Positions 22,669 to 31,057 of a stretch of 53,361 bases of DNA are shown here, one piece after another (position 1 is the stretch's first letter; the number at the start of each line of letters is the position of its first letter). The translations under genes were made by a program, and so were the position numbers. The DNA is from Paenalcaligenes sp035302345 (GTDB taxonomy: Bacteria; Pseudomonadota; Gammaproteobacteria; Burkholderiales; Burkholderiaceae_B): contig DATGSS010000057.1 of the NCBI GenBank assembly GCA_035302345.1, forward strand, positions 1 through 53,361, given 5' to 3'. The notes under the pieces are model-generated. The model was given only the letters and a program-made list of their open reading frames with translations. It did no database searches and was not told the DNA's origin.

Positions 22669-23658
22669 ATGTTTAGGAGACAAACGTTTGGGTTATTTGC
22701 ATTGCTACTTTCTATGCTGTGTTTTTTTTCAGTAGCACAAGCAGCAGATAATTACCCCGATCGAAAAGTAGTTTCGTTGATTGTCCCTTATCCAGCGGGC
22801 GGTGCCAGTGATGCATCAGCTAGGATTTTTAACGGTCCTATAGGGGAATCATTAGGTCAAACTGTGATTGTTGAGAACATTGGCGGAGCCACCGGTGCCA
22901 TTGCGGCAAATCGACTCCTATCTTTGCCAGCCGATGGGTATCAAATTTTTCACGGCTCGCCTAATGAGTTGATATTGCCTTCATTTGTGAACAGTGCTGT
23001 AGATTATGAGCCCGAGCAATTTGAAATGACGCATGCTATTACTGATGCAACATTGGTTGTCTTAGTTAGAAAGGGGTTAGGGGTCGATAGTCTAGATGAG
23101 TTAATCGAACTGGCCCGTGATTCAGACCACCCGTTGACTTATGGGACAGTAGGCACGGGTTCTTTGTACCACTTGATTGGTGAAAAGATTAGCCAAGATA
23201 TTGGGGCGCCTTTAGAGCATATTGCTTATCGTGGTGGCGCTCCAGCCTTGACAGATTTAGCTGCGGGGTCTACGGATTTTGCTATTTTGCCTTTTCAGGT
23301 ATCCATGCTGGGGTTACAAGACGAGGGACGTATAAAAATCCTGAGTAGTCTTAGCAATGACCTGCCTGAGCCTTTAAAAGACATTCCAACTATCAGCGAG
23401 AGTGCCATTCTGGGAGATTATGACTACAGCATTCCAGGAGGATATTTCGTAAAGGCAGGCACTCCTCTGGAAATTAAAGAAAAACTAAACGAGGCGGTAG
23501 CTTATGCGCTTGAGCAACCCGCAGTCCGTAAGCAGCTTGAGTCCGAAGGGCGTATCGTACAAAATCGTATGACAGTCGAAGAGTCACAAGCTTTGTGGGA
23601 TGCCGAAATCGAAAAACTGCGAGAATTAGTTGATGATATTGGTTTTGAGCCGATTTAA
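22669..23658 (+). CDS. Bug-type tripartite tricarboxylate transporter substrate-binding protein (TctC family)
   Basis: This 329-residue periplasmic receptor carries a signal peptide (residues 1-25, ending VAQA) and typical Bug features: YPDRKVVSLIVPYPAGGASDASARI near the mature N-terminus, VENIGGATGAIAANRL, and LAAGSTDFAILP. AAAGGAG precedes the ATG. Such receptors are massively expanded in Alcaligenaceae and most have no adjoining TctA/TctB permease, as here. The neighbouring M20 hydrolase and LysR gene suggest an amide or carboxylate ligand. Ligand identity cannot be read from sequence. Confidence 0.93.
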   Translation: MFRRQTFGLFALLLSMLCFFSVAQAADNYPDRKVVSLIVPYPAGGASDASARIFNGPIGESLGQTVIVENIGGATGAIAANRLLSLPADGYQIFHGSPNELILPSFVNSAVDYEPEQFEMTHAITDATLVVLVRKGLGVDSLDELIELARDSDHPLTYGTVGTGSLYHLIGEKISQDIGAPLEHIAYRGGAPALTDLAAGSTDFAILPFQVSMLGLQDEGRIKILSSLSNDLPEPLKDIPTISESAILGDYDYSIPGGYFVKAGTPLEIKEKLNEAVAYALEQPAVRKQLESEGRIVQNRMTVEESQALWDAEIEKLRELVDDIGFEPI

Positions 23659-23688
23659 ATAAATAATAAATACTTTTTCAGCTAAGCC

Positions 23689-23725
23689 AAAAAGCCCGTG
23701 CCATTAATAGAGCACGGGCTTTTTT
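23689..23725. terminator. Bidirectional intrinsic terminator
   Basis: The arms AAAAAGCCCGTGC (23689-23701) and GCACGGGCTTTTT (23713-23725 or one base earlier) form a strong stem with an A-run and a T-run at its ends. It separates the receptor gene from the convergent haem protein gene and can work in both directions. Confidence 0.93.
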
Positions 23726-23766
23726 ACTTTGAGTATCTAACGATATATGAAGATTGTTGCCGGGGT

Positions 23767-23997
23767 TTAGTCGCGCCAGTAATTATTGGCAGCAGCAACG
23801 GTTTGGAAATTGATGGCGATGACCTGCGAGGCAGCGGTTAATTCGCTGGCGTCCTCGGCATATTCAGGGCGCAAGCGGTGTAGTACTTCGGGGTCGGGCT
23901 GCGTGTAGCGAACGCCGCGGCGACTCAGGGCGATGGCGAGCTCATACCCCTCTTGTGGGGTGTCAGTAATAAGAGAGGTTAGCCACTGTTCAGCCAT
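23767..23997 (-). CDS. Hexameric tyrosine-coordinated haem protein (HTHP) homologue
   Basis: This 76-residue protein matches my recollection of HTHP, first characterised from Silicibacter pomeroyi as a hexamer in which each subunit binds haem through a tyrosine, with peroxidase and catalase activity. The start at 23997 is set by AAGGAG just upstream; a longer frame from 24015 would add six residues. The sequence runs from MAEQWL through TPQEGYELAIALSR and YTQPDP to FQTVAAANNYWRD. Tyrosines 18, 31, 46 and 73 are candidates for haem contact, with Tyr46 in RPEYAEDA the most likely ligand. There is no signal peptide and no CxxCH. It is a single gene with its own terminator. Family recognition is from memory of length and pattern. 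Confidence 0.8.
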   Translation of the reverse strand: MAEQWLTSLITDTPQEGYELAIALSRRGVRYTQPDPEVLHRLRPEYAEDASELTAASQVIAINFQTVAAANNYWRD

Positions 23998-24316
23998 AGG
24001 TTTCTCCTTTGTCAAATATTTTTGTTTTCCAAGAGTAGAGCTCCAGAGGAGGGCTCGTGAAAATACAATTATGCCTCTGGTTTTGCTTCATTATAAAAGC
24101 CCTCAAAGTCATTTAACCTAATCTGACAATTTTTTTATGAGTATTGTTTTTAGGGCTTTTCCAGTCGGTTGTTGCGGTTTTGCAACGGTATTCACCAGGT
24201 AGTCAACCCTTAAGTCGATCCTAGGGTTTTCCCCTAGACATCCACTAGGGTTTACCCTAGAATAGTAAGTGTTGTGTGAAGAGAACAGTTTAACTTTTCT
24301 TTATAGGGTTTTTTAA
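23998..24316. promoter_or_regulatory. Intergenic region with tandem CTAGGG palindromes
   Basis: This 319-bp spacer separates the minus-strand HTHP gene from a small plus-strand gene. Near the latter are two palindromes with CTAGGG/CCCTAG arms at 24221-24237 and 24245-24260. The second is perfect (7-bp arms, 2-bp centre). An AACCCT half-site lies at 24205-24210. Their centres are about 23 bp apart, close to two helical turns. They look like tandem operators for a dimeric regulator that I cannot name. Confidence 0.55.
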
Positions 24317-24541
24317 ATGATTGATTGCAACTTGGCAGCGTCTGCGAATACAACCTTTGCCCAAGCTTCAAGCACGCGCCAGTTGGTCGATGTAAAATGG
24401 AGATGGATACAGAACGTGTTACGTGCTATTGCAAAAATTGATCGTCGTGCTGGAAAATTCTTTACTGCACAGGCTGTGACACGAGGCCGTCAGCCGGCAA
24501 AGACCGAGTGGGGTATGCAATTAGAAGAGGGATTCCTCTAA
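24317..24541 (+). CDS. Small basic protein of unknown function
   Basis: I do not recognise this 74-residue ORF. It is basic in its central part, with a Trp/Arg/Lys-rich stretch VKWRWIQNVLRAIAKIDRRAG (positions about 26-46) that could form an amphipathic helix, and ends in LEEGFL. There is no signal peptide or obvious cofactor motif. Support for reality: tandem palindromes 57-96 bp upstream of the ATG and an intrinsic terminator 64 bp after the stop, so it forms a complete small unit. The ribosome site is weak (AGGG, about 8 nt upstream). It could be a stress or DNA/RNA-associated small protein. A non-coding transcript is the alternative. Confidence 0.45.
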   Translation: MIDCNLAASANTTFAQASSTRQLVDVKWRWIQNVLRAIAKIDRRAGKFFTAQAVTRGRQPAKTEWGMQLEEGFL

Positions 24542-24604
24542 GGTTAAAGCAGACGCGTTTACGCTGAATTTATTTAAACGTTTCTGTTAGCAGTATTATT
24601 GTTT

Positions 24605-24633
24605 GAGCCTGACTTGGTCGGGCTCTTTTTATT
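24605..24633 (+). terminator. Intrinsic terminator of the small gene
   Basis: GAGCCTGAC (24605-24613) pairs with GTCGGGCTC (24617-24625) with one wobble, followed by TTTTTATTT. It ends the 24317-24541 transcription unit. Confidence 0.87.
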
Positions 24634-24702
24634 TGGGTGCCTGGATTTTGGTACGTATTAGAATAAGGTCATGGATGGTCATTGACACTTTGAGGAGACT
24701 CC

Positions 24703-25872
24703 ATGCACGTTACATCTAAACTTCCGCATCTTAGGCCCAATATTTTTTCTGTGATGAGCGCGCTAGCAGCCGAACACCAGGGCTTAAACCTAGCTCAGGG
24801 TTTTCCAGATTTTCCACCTGACCCAGATTTAGCAGAGCGTATGCTGCATTACATTTCGACAGGCTATAACCAGTATGCACCTGGGCACGGGGTGGCTGCA
24901 TTGCGTGAGGCATTAGTGGAAAAAATGCATCGCCTGCAGGGGGCGCTTTATGATTCAGAAACCGAAATAACAATAACAGTAGGGGCTAGCGAGGCTATTT
25001 TCTCTACAGTGTTGGCACTGATAGAGCAAGGTGATGAGGTAATCATTTTAGAGCCTGCTTATGATATTTATGAGCCTATTGTGACCTTGGCCGGTGGCGT
25101 GATTAAACGGGTCAGTCTGCAGCCCCAAGACTTTAGCGTGCCTTGGGATCAGGTGCGCGCGCAGGTGACGGCAGATACGCGCATGATTATTTTAAATACG
25201 CCGCATAACCCGAGTGGTACTGTGCTTAGTGATGATGATCTGCAGCAACTCAATGAGATCGTTGCAGACAGTCAAATCATCGTGCTTAGTGACGAGGTTT
25301 ACAGTGATTTAGTGTATGCTCCGCTTGAACACCGTAGTGTAGCTTCGGTGCCGGCTTTGCAGGCACGCAGTGTAGTGGTGGGTTCATTAGGTAAAACTTA
25401 TCACCTAACAGGGTGGAAGGTGGGTTTTTGTTATGCGCCCGCTGCGCTGATGACTGAAATCCGTAAAGTACATAGCATTAATACGTTTTCAGTGCATACC
25501 CCTTCGCAATGGGCTTTGGCAGATTTATTAAAACGTGATGCCCCTGCTGAGGGTGTTTCGACACCGGCTTCTAGTTCTGTTTTTTTGCCCAAGTTAAAGC
25601 AGTTTGTACATGAGTTACAAGGGACGTCGTGGCAATTACTCGAGCCCCAAGGCGGTTACTTCATCACTGCAGATTATAGTCAGGTGCAGGCGTTGGCAGA
25701 TCTAAATGCCGAGCAATGCTGTCGCTACTTAACCACTCATTATGGGGTGGCGGCTATTCCTTATAGTGCTTTTTACGCTCAGGACCCTCATTTACCATTA
25801 ATTAGGTTTTGTTTTGCGAAAACGCAGGACACTTTGGAACGCGCACTGTCTATAATTAAAGATATAGATTAG
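24703..25872 (+). CDS. PLP-dependent class I/II aminotransferase (methionine/kynurenine type)
   Basis: This 389-residue fold-type I aminotransferase resembles YbdL/KAT-like enzymes that act on methionine or aromatic amino acids and kynurenine. Visible motifs are LAQGFPDFPPD near the start, YAPGHGVAALREAL, GASEAIF, NTPHNPSG, DEVYSDLVY and the PLP lysine K231 within SLGKTYHLTGWKVG. The conserved arginine for the carboxylate lies in LPLIRFCFAKT near the C-terminus. GAGGAG is just before the ATG. It stands alone. In combination with the indolepyruvate oxidoreductase upstream it could feed aromatic 2-oxoacids, but that is only suggestive. Confidence 0.93.
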   Translation: MHVTSKLPHLRPNIFSVMSALAAEHQGLNLAQGFPDFPPDPDLAERMLHYISTGYNQYAPGHGVAALREALVEKMHRLQGALYDSETEITITVGASEAIFSTVLALIEQGDEVIILEPAYDIYEPIVTLAGGVIKRVSLQPQDFSVPWDQVRAQVTADTRMIILNTPHNPSGTVLSDDDLQQLNEIVADSQIIVLSDEVYSDLVYAPLEHRSVASVPALQARSVVVGSLGKTYHLTGWKVGFCYAPAALMTEIRKVHSINTFSVHTPSQWALADLLKRDAPAEGVSTPASSSVFLPKLKQFVHELQGTSWQLLEPQGGYFITADYSQVQALADLNAEQCCRYLTTHYGVAAIPYSAFYAQDPHLPLIRFCFAKTQDTLERALSIIKDID

Positions 25873-25962
25873 GTTTAAGTGTTCGCGTCCTATGTGCGCT
25901 CGGGACAAAGACGCGATGAGTGTATGGCCCGAGTTTAACTTCATATCAAATCAGGGGATTTG

Positions 25963-27072
25963 ATGGCGCAGAAAAAAAGAAATATCAATTGGATTTATAT
26001 CCTATTAGGTGCTTTTATCTTCTTAGGGGTGGGCGCTTGGTGGTGGCACGAATACGGTCACAGTGAGGATGAACGTTTTGCTATGAGCAACGGGCGTTTA
26101 GAGGCTACTGAGATTGATGTGGCTGCCAAGATGTCTGGTCGCCTTAAAGAGGTCTTGGTACAAGAGGGTGACCTCGTGCAGGCGGATGAGATCGTGGCGC
26201 AAATGGATCCGCGCTCACTCAATGCACAGCTGGCCCAGGCTCAAGCCCAAAAAGCTCAAGCCGAAAGTGCTGTTGAGGCAGCACGAGCACAGGTGGCTCA
26301 GCGCCAAGCTGACAAGGCGATGGCCGAAGCCACATTAGTACAGCGTGAGTCCGAGCTATCTTTGGCTGAAAAAACGTGGCAGCGTTCTCAAAAGTTGGCT
26401 GCCGAGCGCGCCATATCTGCCCAGCAATTAGATAATGACCATACTCGCTTTTTAAATGCTCAGGCTATGCTACAGGTGGCAAAAGCACAGATTAACGCTA
26501 TACAGGCAGGGGTTCAGGCCGCTGAGGCCGAGGTCGCACAAGCCCAAGCCAACATCAAAGCAGCACAAGCAGCGATAGATAACTTGGAGAGTGAAATCGA
26601 GGATTTGGTGCTGCGGGCTCCACGCACTGCTCGAGTGCAACATCGTATTGCTCAGCCTGGTGAGGTCTTGGGCAATGGCGGCAAGGTAGCCAATTTGGTG
26701 GATTTGGCGGATGTGTATATGACCGTCTTTTTAACCGAACGCGAAGCTGGCCGTGTCCCCTTGGGGGCAGAGGCACGCATTATTTTGGATGCGTTGCCTC
26801 AATATGTCATCCCCGCTGAGGTCAGCTTTGTTTCTAGTGTGGCCCAGTTTACGCCTAAATCTGTAGAAACACGTGATGAACGTCAAAAGCTGATGTTCCG
26901 CACCAAGGTGCGCATTGACCCTGCATTACTCAACCAGTACATCGAGTATGTTAAGACTGGGGTCCCTGGCGTGGCCTATATTCGATTAGACCCCGAGGCA
27001 GAGTGGCCGGCAGACTTAAAAGTACAGTTACCTGACTCGGCAGCTGCTAACAACACTGCGAGCACGCAGTAA
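25963..27072 (+). CDS. HlyD-family membrane fusion protein (YhiI-like)
   Basis: This 369-residue periplasmic adaptor has an N-terminal membrane anchor (about residues 8-28, IYILLGAFIFLGVGAWWW), a barrel-lipoyl motif (GRLKEVLVQEGDLVQADEIVAQMD) and a long Ala/Gln-rich coiled coil (about residues 85-210). The second lipoyl half follows with LRAPRTARVQHRIAQPGEVL. I chose the ATG at 25963 with GGGGA upstream; a TTG immediately before it is in frame. Together with the next two genes it forms a three-part export system, the arrangement of E. coli yhiI-rbbA-yhhJ. The outer-membrane partner is not here. Confidence 0.92.
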   Translation: MAQKKRNINWIYILLGAFIFLGVGAWWWHEYGHSEDERFAMSNGRLEATEIDVAAKMSGRLKEVLVQEGDLVQADEIVAQMDPRSLNAQLAQAQAQKAQAESAVEAARAQVAQRQADKAMAEATLVQRESELSLAEKTWQRSQKLAAERAISAQQLDNDHTRFLNAQAMLQVAKAQINAIQAGVQAAEAEVAQAQANIKAAQAAIDNLESEIEDLVLRAPRTARVQHRIAQPGEVLGNGGKVANLVDLADVYMTVFLTEREAGRVPLGAEARIILDALPQYVIPAEVSFVSSVAQFTPKSVETRDERQKLMFRTKVRIDPALLNQYIEYVKTGVPGVAYIRLDPEAEWPADLKVQLPDSAAANNTASTQ

Positions 27073-27078
27073 TTATCG

Positions 27079-29850
27079 ATGCAAAAGCAATTCTCTCCTG
27101 TGGTCCAAGCCAGTGGTCTGATTCACCGTTATGGGGATACTTTGGCGCTCAATGAGGTATCTTTGGATCTACCTCGTGGGGTTGTGACTGGCGTCATTGG
27201 CCCGGATGGTGTGGGCAAATCTACCTTTTTGGGCCTGGTCGCAGGGGCACGCAAAATACAGGATGGCGAGCTCCGCGTGCTTGATGTAGACATGCGTGAC
27301 AAAACAGCCCGAGAAGCTAATTGCGCTCGTATCGCTTATATGCCCCAGGGATTAGGTAGGAATCTATATCCTACATTGTCGGTGTTTGAAAATATCGAGT
27401 TTTTTGCGCGCTTATTCGGCCAAGGCCGTCAAGAACGCCATGAGCGTATCAAAGAGCTATTGGCCAGCACGGGGATGAGTGAGTTTGCCGACCGGCCCGC
27501 ACAGAAACTATCTGGCGGGATGAAGCAAAAACTGGGTCTATGCTGTGCGCTTGTGCACGATCCTGACCTTTTGATTTTAGATGAGCCTACCACTGGGGTG
27601 GACCCGTTAGCGCGCCGACAGTTTTGGGAGCTTATAGCGCGTATTGGGGTACGCCGCCCGCAAATGAGTGTTTTGGTTGCGACTGCCTATATGGATGAGG
27701 CCGCGGGTTTTGACTGGTTGGTGGCCATGGATGAGGGGCAAGTATTAGCAACGGGACGTCCTGCCGAGCTTTTGCAAAGGACCCGAAGCCGAACTCTGGA
27801 AACAGCCTTTTTACGTTTGCTGCCTGCCGAAAAAACCCGTGATCATCACGAGGTACATATACCTCCTTTGCCACCCAGCGATGAGGTGGTGATTGAGTCC
27901 ACTGGATTGACCAAAAGGTTTGGTGATTTCACTGCTGTTGATGACGTTAATTTGCAGGTCTACAAAGGTGAAATATTTGGCTTTTTGGGATCTAATGGCT
28001 GCGGAAAGTCGACCACCATGAAAATGCTCACTGGTTTGATTCCACCGTCTGCAGGGACAGCGACTTTATTAGGACAGCCCATTGACGCCAGTAATTTGGC
28101 AACGCGACGGCGTGTTGGTTATATGTCGCAAAGCTTTTCACTATATGGCGAGCTCTCGGTCGAGCAAAACCTCTATCTGCATGCGCGATTATTTCATTTA
28201 CCCATCCCTACCCGTAAAGAAACAGTCGATGCATTAGCCAAGCGTTTTGAGCTGCAAGAGGTGATGCATCAATTGCCTAATGATCTGCCTTTAGGTGTGC
28301 GTCAACGATTGCAATTAGCGGTGGCTGTGTTGCATGAGCCCGAGGTGCTTATTTTGGATGAACCTACCTCTGGGGTTGACCCCGTGGCGCGGGATAAGTT
28401 CTGGGAACTATTGGCTGATTTGTCGCGTCGCGACGGGGTGACTATATTCTTATCCACCCATTTCATGAACGAGGCCGAACACTGCGATCGGATGTCGATG
28501 ATGCATGCCGGGGTGGTGTTAGATACGGGTACCCCCCAAGAACTAGTCCAAAAACGCGGCGCTCAGGATTTAGAAGAAGCTTTCATTGGGTATCTGATCG
28601 AAGCGATGCAAAGTGGCGATCTTGGTACTGATGCTGCCGATGAAATTGATGCTACTGAAACTGCTCAGGACGAGTTTGCAGATGTTGCAGAAAATGAATC
28701 AATGACTCGTATCCCTAAACGCAAAAGATTTAGTGTGCAACGCTTACTTAGTTATAGTCTGCGCGAGTCATTAGAATTACGACGGGACCCAGTGCGTCTA
28801 ATGATGGCGTTGTTGGGCAGTGTGCTGCTGATGCTGGTTATGGGGTATGGCATCAACATGGATGTAGAGGATTTACAGTACGCTGTTTATGACCTGGACC
28901 AGTCCACTGTTAGCCAAAACTACAATATGAATATTGCTGGTTCGGCTTATTTTAGTGAACAAGCTCCGATACGCAGTTACGAGGATCTACACACCCGCAT
29001 GCGTTCGGGTGAGCTTGCTTTGGTGGTTGAGATCCCCCCTGGATTTGGGCGCGATCTGGCACGCGGTCAAAGCCCTGAAATTGCGATGTGGATCGACGGC
29101 GGAATGCCACAACGAGCAGAAACCATCCAAAGCTATACGCAGGCAATTCATCGGCATATTTTGAACACCTGGATTCAAGAAGACTACGGCGCGTGGCCGC
29201 AGAACCCCGTCGATATCGAGGTCCGATTCCGCTACAACCCTGATTTACTGAGCCTGGTCGCCATGGTCCCAGCGGTGATTCCTATGCTGCTGATATTTAT
29301 CCCAGCGATGTTAACGGCCTTGGGGGTGGTGCGCGAAAAAGAGCTGGGCTCAATACTTAATTTGTACACGACACCAGTAACCAAACTAGAGTTTTTGTTG
29401 GGTAAACAGTTGCCGTATATCGTCTTGGCTATGTTTAGTTTTGTGGCGTTGTTTCTGTTGGCCTTGTTCTTATTCCAAGTACCGTTCACCGGACGTTTTA
29501 GTACTTTATTATTAGGTACTTTTATTTATGTCATTGCGACCACTAGTGTGGGCTTATTAGCTTCGACACTGACAAATAGTCAGGTTGCGGCATTGGCGGG
29601 TACTGCCTTAGGGACGCTGATTCCAGCCATTCAGTTTTCTGGCATGATGGATCCCGTTTCATCGTTAGAGGGTGTTGCAGCTTGGATAGGACAGATTTAT
29701 CCCACCACTCATTATTTGACGATTAGCCGCGGCACCTTTGCCAAAGCGCTCGAGTGGGGCGCACTGAGCGATTCATTTTATCCGTTGCTGATTGCTGTAC
29801 CTGTGTTGACCTTTGCTTCGGTGCTTTTTTTAAGAAAACAGGCGAAATAA
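27079..29850 (+). CDS. RbbA-like ABC transporter: two ATPase domains fused to ABC-2 permease
   Basis: This 923-residue fusion contains ABC domain 1 (about 8-240; Walker A GPDGVGKST, signature LSGGMKQK, LILDEPTTGVD), ABC domain 2 (about 270-505; Walker A GSNGCGKST, LILDEPTSGVD) and a C-terminal ABC-2 permease with an amphipathic first helix near 575, a large extracytoplasmic domain and five more membrane segments. The second signature is degenerate, reading LPLGVRQ where LSGGxxQ is expected, so the two ATP sites are probably unequal. E. coli RbbA was described as ribosome-associated, but the gene context with a fusion protein and a second permease favours drug or lipid export. It starts 6 bp after the adaptor gene. 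Confidence 0.92.
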   Translation: MQKQFSPVVQASGLIHRYGDTLALNEVSLDLPRGVVTGVIGPDGVGKSTFLGLVAGARKIQDGELRVLDVDMRDKTAREANCARIAYMPQGLGRNLYPTLSVFENIEFFARLFGQGRQERHERIKELLASTGMSEFADRPAQKLSGGMKQKLGLCCALVHDPDLLILDEPTTGVDPLARRQFWELIARIGVRRPQMSVLVATAYMDEAAGFDWLVAMDEGQVLATGRPAELLQRTRSRTLETAFLRLLPAEKTRDHHEVHIPPLPPSDEVVIESTGLTKRFGDFTAVDDVNLQVYKGEIFGFLGSNGCGKSTTMKMLTGLIPPSAGTATLLGQPIDASNLATRRRVGYMSQSFSLYGELSVEQNLYLHARLFHLPIPTRKETVDALAKRFELQEVMHQLPNDLPLGVRQRLQLAVAVLHEPEVLILDEPTSGVDPVARDKFWELLADLSRRDGVTIFLSTHFMNEAEHCDRMSMMHAGVVLDTGTPQELVQKRGAQDLEEAFIGYLIEAMQSGDLGTDAADEIDATETAQDEFADVAENESMTRIPKRKRFSVQRLLSYSLRESLELRRDPVRLMMALLGSVLLMLVMGYGINMDVEDLQYAVYDLDQSTVSQNYNMNIAGSAYFSEQAPIRSYEDLHTRMRSGELALVVEIPPGFGRDLARGQSPEIAMWIDGGMPQRAETIQSYTQAIHRHILNTWIQEDYGAWPQNPVDIEVRFRYNPDLLSLVAMVPAVIPMLLIFIPAMLTALGVVREKELGSILNLYTTPVTKLEFLLGKQLPYIVLAMFSFVALFLLALFLFQVPFTGRFSTLLLGTFIYVIATTSVGLLASTLTNSQVAALAGTALGTLIPAIQFSGMMDPVSSLEGVAAWIGQIYPTTHYLTISRGTFAKALEWGALSDSFYPLLIAVPVLTFASVLFLRKQAK

Positions 29851-29851
29851 G

Positions 29852-31039
29852 ATGAGCCAATCTCGTTCCCCTCGCTCACCCGCAAAAGCCCAAGATATAA
29901 AAGATACTTGGTGGCATCGCGTACAAACGGTCTTTCATCTAGGAATCAAAGAGTTTAGCAGCCTGGGTCGGGACGTGGGCATGCTGATTTTGATTGTTTT
30001 TATGTTTTCAGGGGTGATTTACTCGAATGCAAAACAGCGTCCTGATGCCCTAAACAAGGCTGCCATTGCGGTGGTTGACGAAGACCAATCACAGTTATCA
30101 AAACGATTGGTGGATTCCCTGCAAGAGCCTTTCTTCTTGCCTCCGCGGTTGATTAACCGCGCTGAGATCGATGCGGGGATGGATGCTGGACGGGATACTT
30201 TTGTGCTGAACTTTCCACCAGGTTTTCAGCGAGACTTGGAATCCGGCCGACAACCTGCTGTGCAGCTCAATGTGGATGCCACACGACAAAGTCAGGCGTT
30301 GGTGGGGGCGTCTTATATACAGACCATATTAGGCCAAGAAATCCAGAAACACCTCAGGCAACAGATGGAGCGTCCCTTTGTCATGGATGTGGTGCTGGTA
30401 CAGCATACTTTATTTAATCCTAATGTTTATTCAGCTTGGTTTGGCGGTATTACAGGCCTCATTAATAACGTCACCTTGCTGTCGATTATATTGACAGGGG
30501 CAGCCCTCATCCGAGAACGCGAGCACGGTACCATCGAGCATTTATTGGTCATGCCTATAACACCGTTACAAATCATGATTTCCAAGGTGTGGCCCATGGC
30601 CGTTGTGGTCTTGTTAGGTAGCTTTTTTGCCCTGCAAGTCATGATCCGAGGATTAATCGGGGCGCAGCTAGGGGGCTCAACCGCATTATTTATGTTGGGT
30701 GCCTTTGTGTATTTGTTTGCTACCACCTCTATTGGGATCTACATGGGTACCCTGGCACGTACGATGCCTCAATTTGGATTGATGGCTATTTTACTGTTAT
30801 TACCATTACAAATACTGTCTGGCTCGATTACACCTCGTGAAAGCATGCCCGAGCTGGTACAGTGGATTATGTCAGCCACGCCTACTTTGCATTTTGTTTC
30901 TTATGCACAGGCGGTACTGATCCGAGGGGCTGATTTTGCGATGATATGGCGTGATTTTGCCATCATGCTTGTTATCGGTTTAGTGTTCTTTGTGTTTGCC
31001 CATCGCCGCTTGAGTCATACAATGGGCTCAATGGGCTAA
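29852..31039 (+). CDS. ABC-2 family permease (YhhJ-like)
   Basis: This 395-residue membrane protein is a stand-alone ABC-2 permease with the first TM near residues 42-62 (DVGMLILIVFMFSGVIYS), a soluble extracytoplasmic domain to about 190, and five C-terminal TMs. EHGTIEHLLVMPITPLQIMISKVWP is the usual cytoplasmic coupling helix. It begins one base after the rbbA-like stop, implying tight coupling. The permease half of RbbA and this protein probably form a heterodimer powered by the two ATPase domains. Confidence 0.92.
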   Translation: MSQSRSPRSPAKAQDIKDTWWHRVQTVFHLGIKEFSSLGRDVGMLILIVFMFSGVIYSNAKQRPDALNKAAIAVVDEDQSQLSKRLVDSLQEPFFLPPRLINRAEIDAGMDAGRDTFVLNFPPGFQRDLESGRQPAVQLNVDATRQSQALVGASYIQTILGQEIQKHLRQQMERPFVMDVVLVQHTLFNPNVYSAWFGGITGLINNVTLLSIILTGAALIREREHGTIEHLLVMPITPLQIMISKVWPMAVVVLLGSFFALQVMIRGLIGAQLGGSTALFMLGAFVYLFATTSIGIYMGTLARTMPQFGLMAILLLLPLQILSGSITPRESMPELVQWIMSATPTLHFVSYAQAVLIRGADFAMIWRDFAIMLVIGLVFFVFAHRRLSHTMGSMG

Positions 31040-31057
31040 ATCTGGGAGTTTTTTGTT

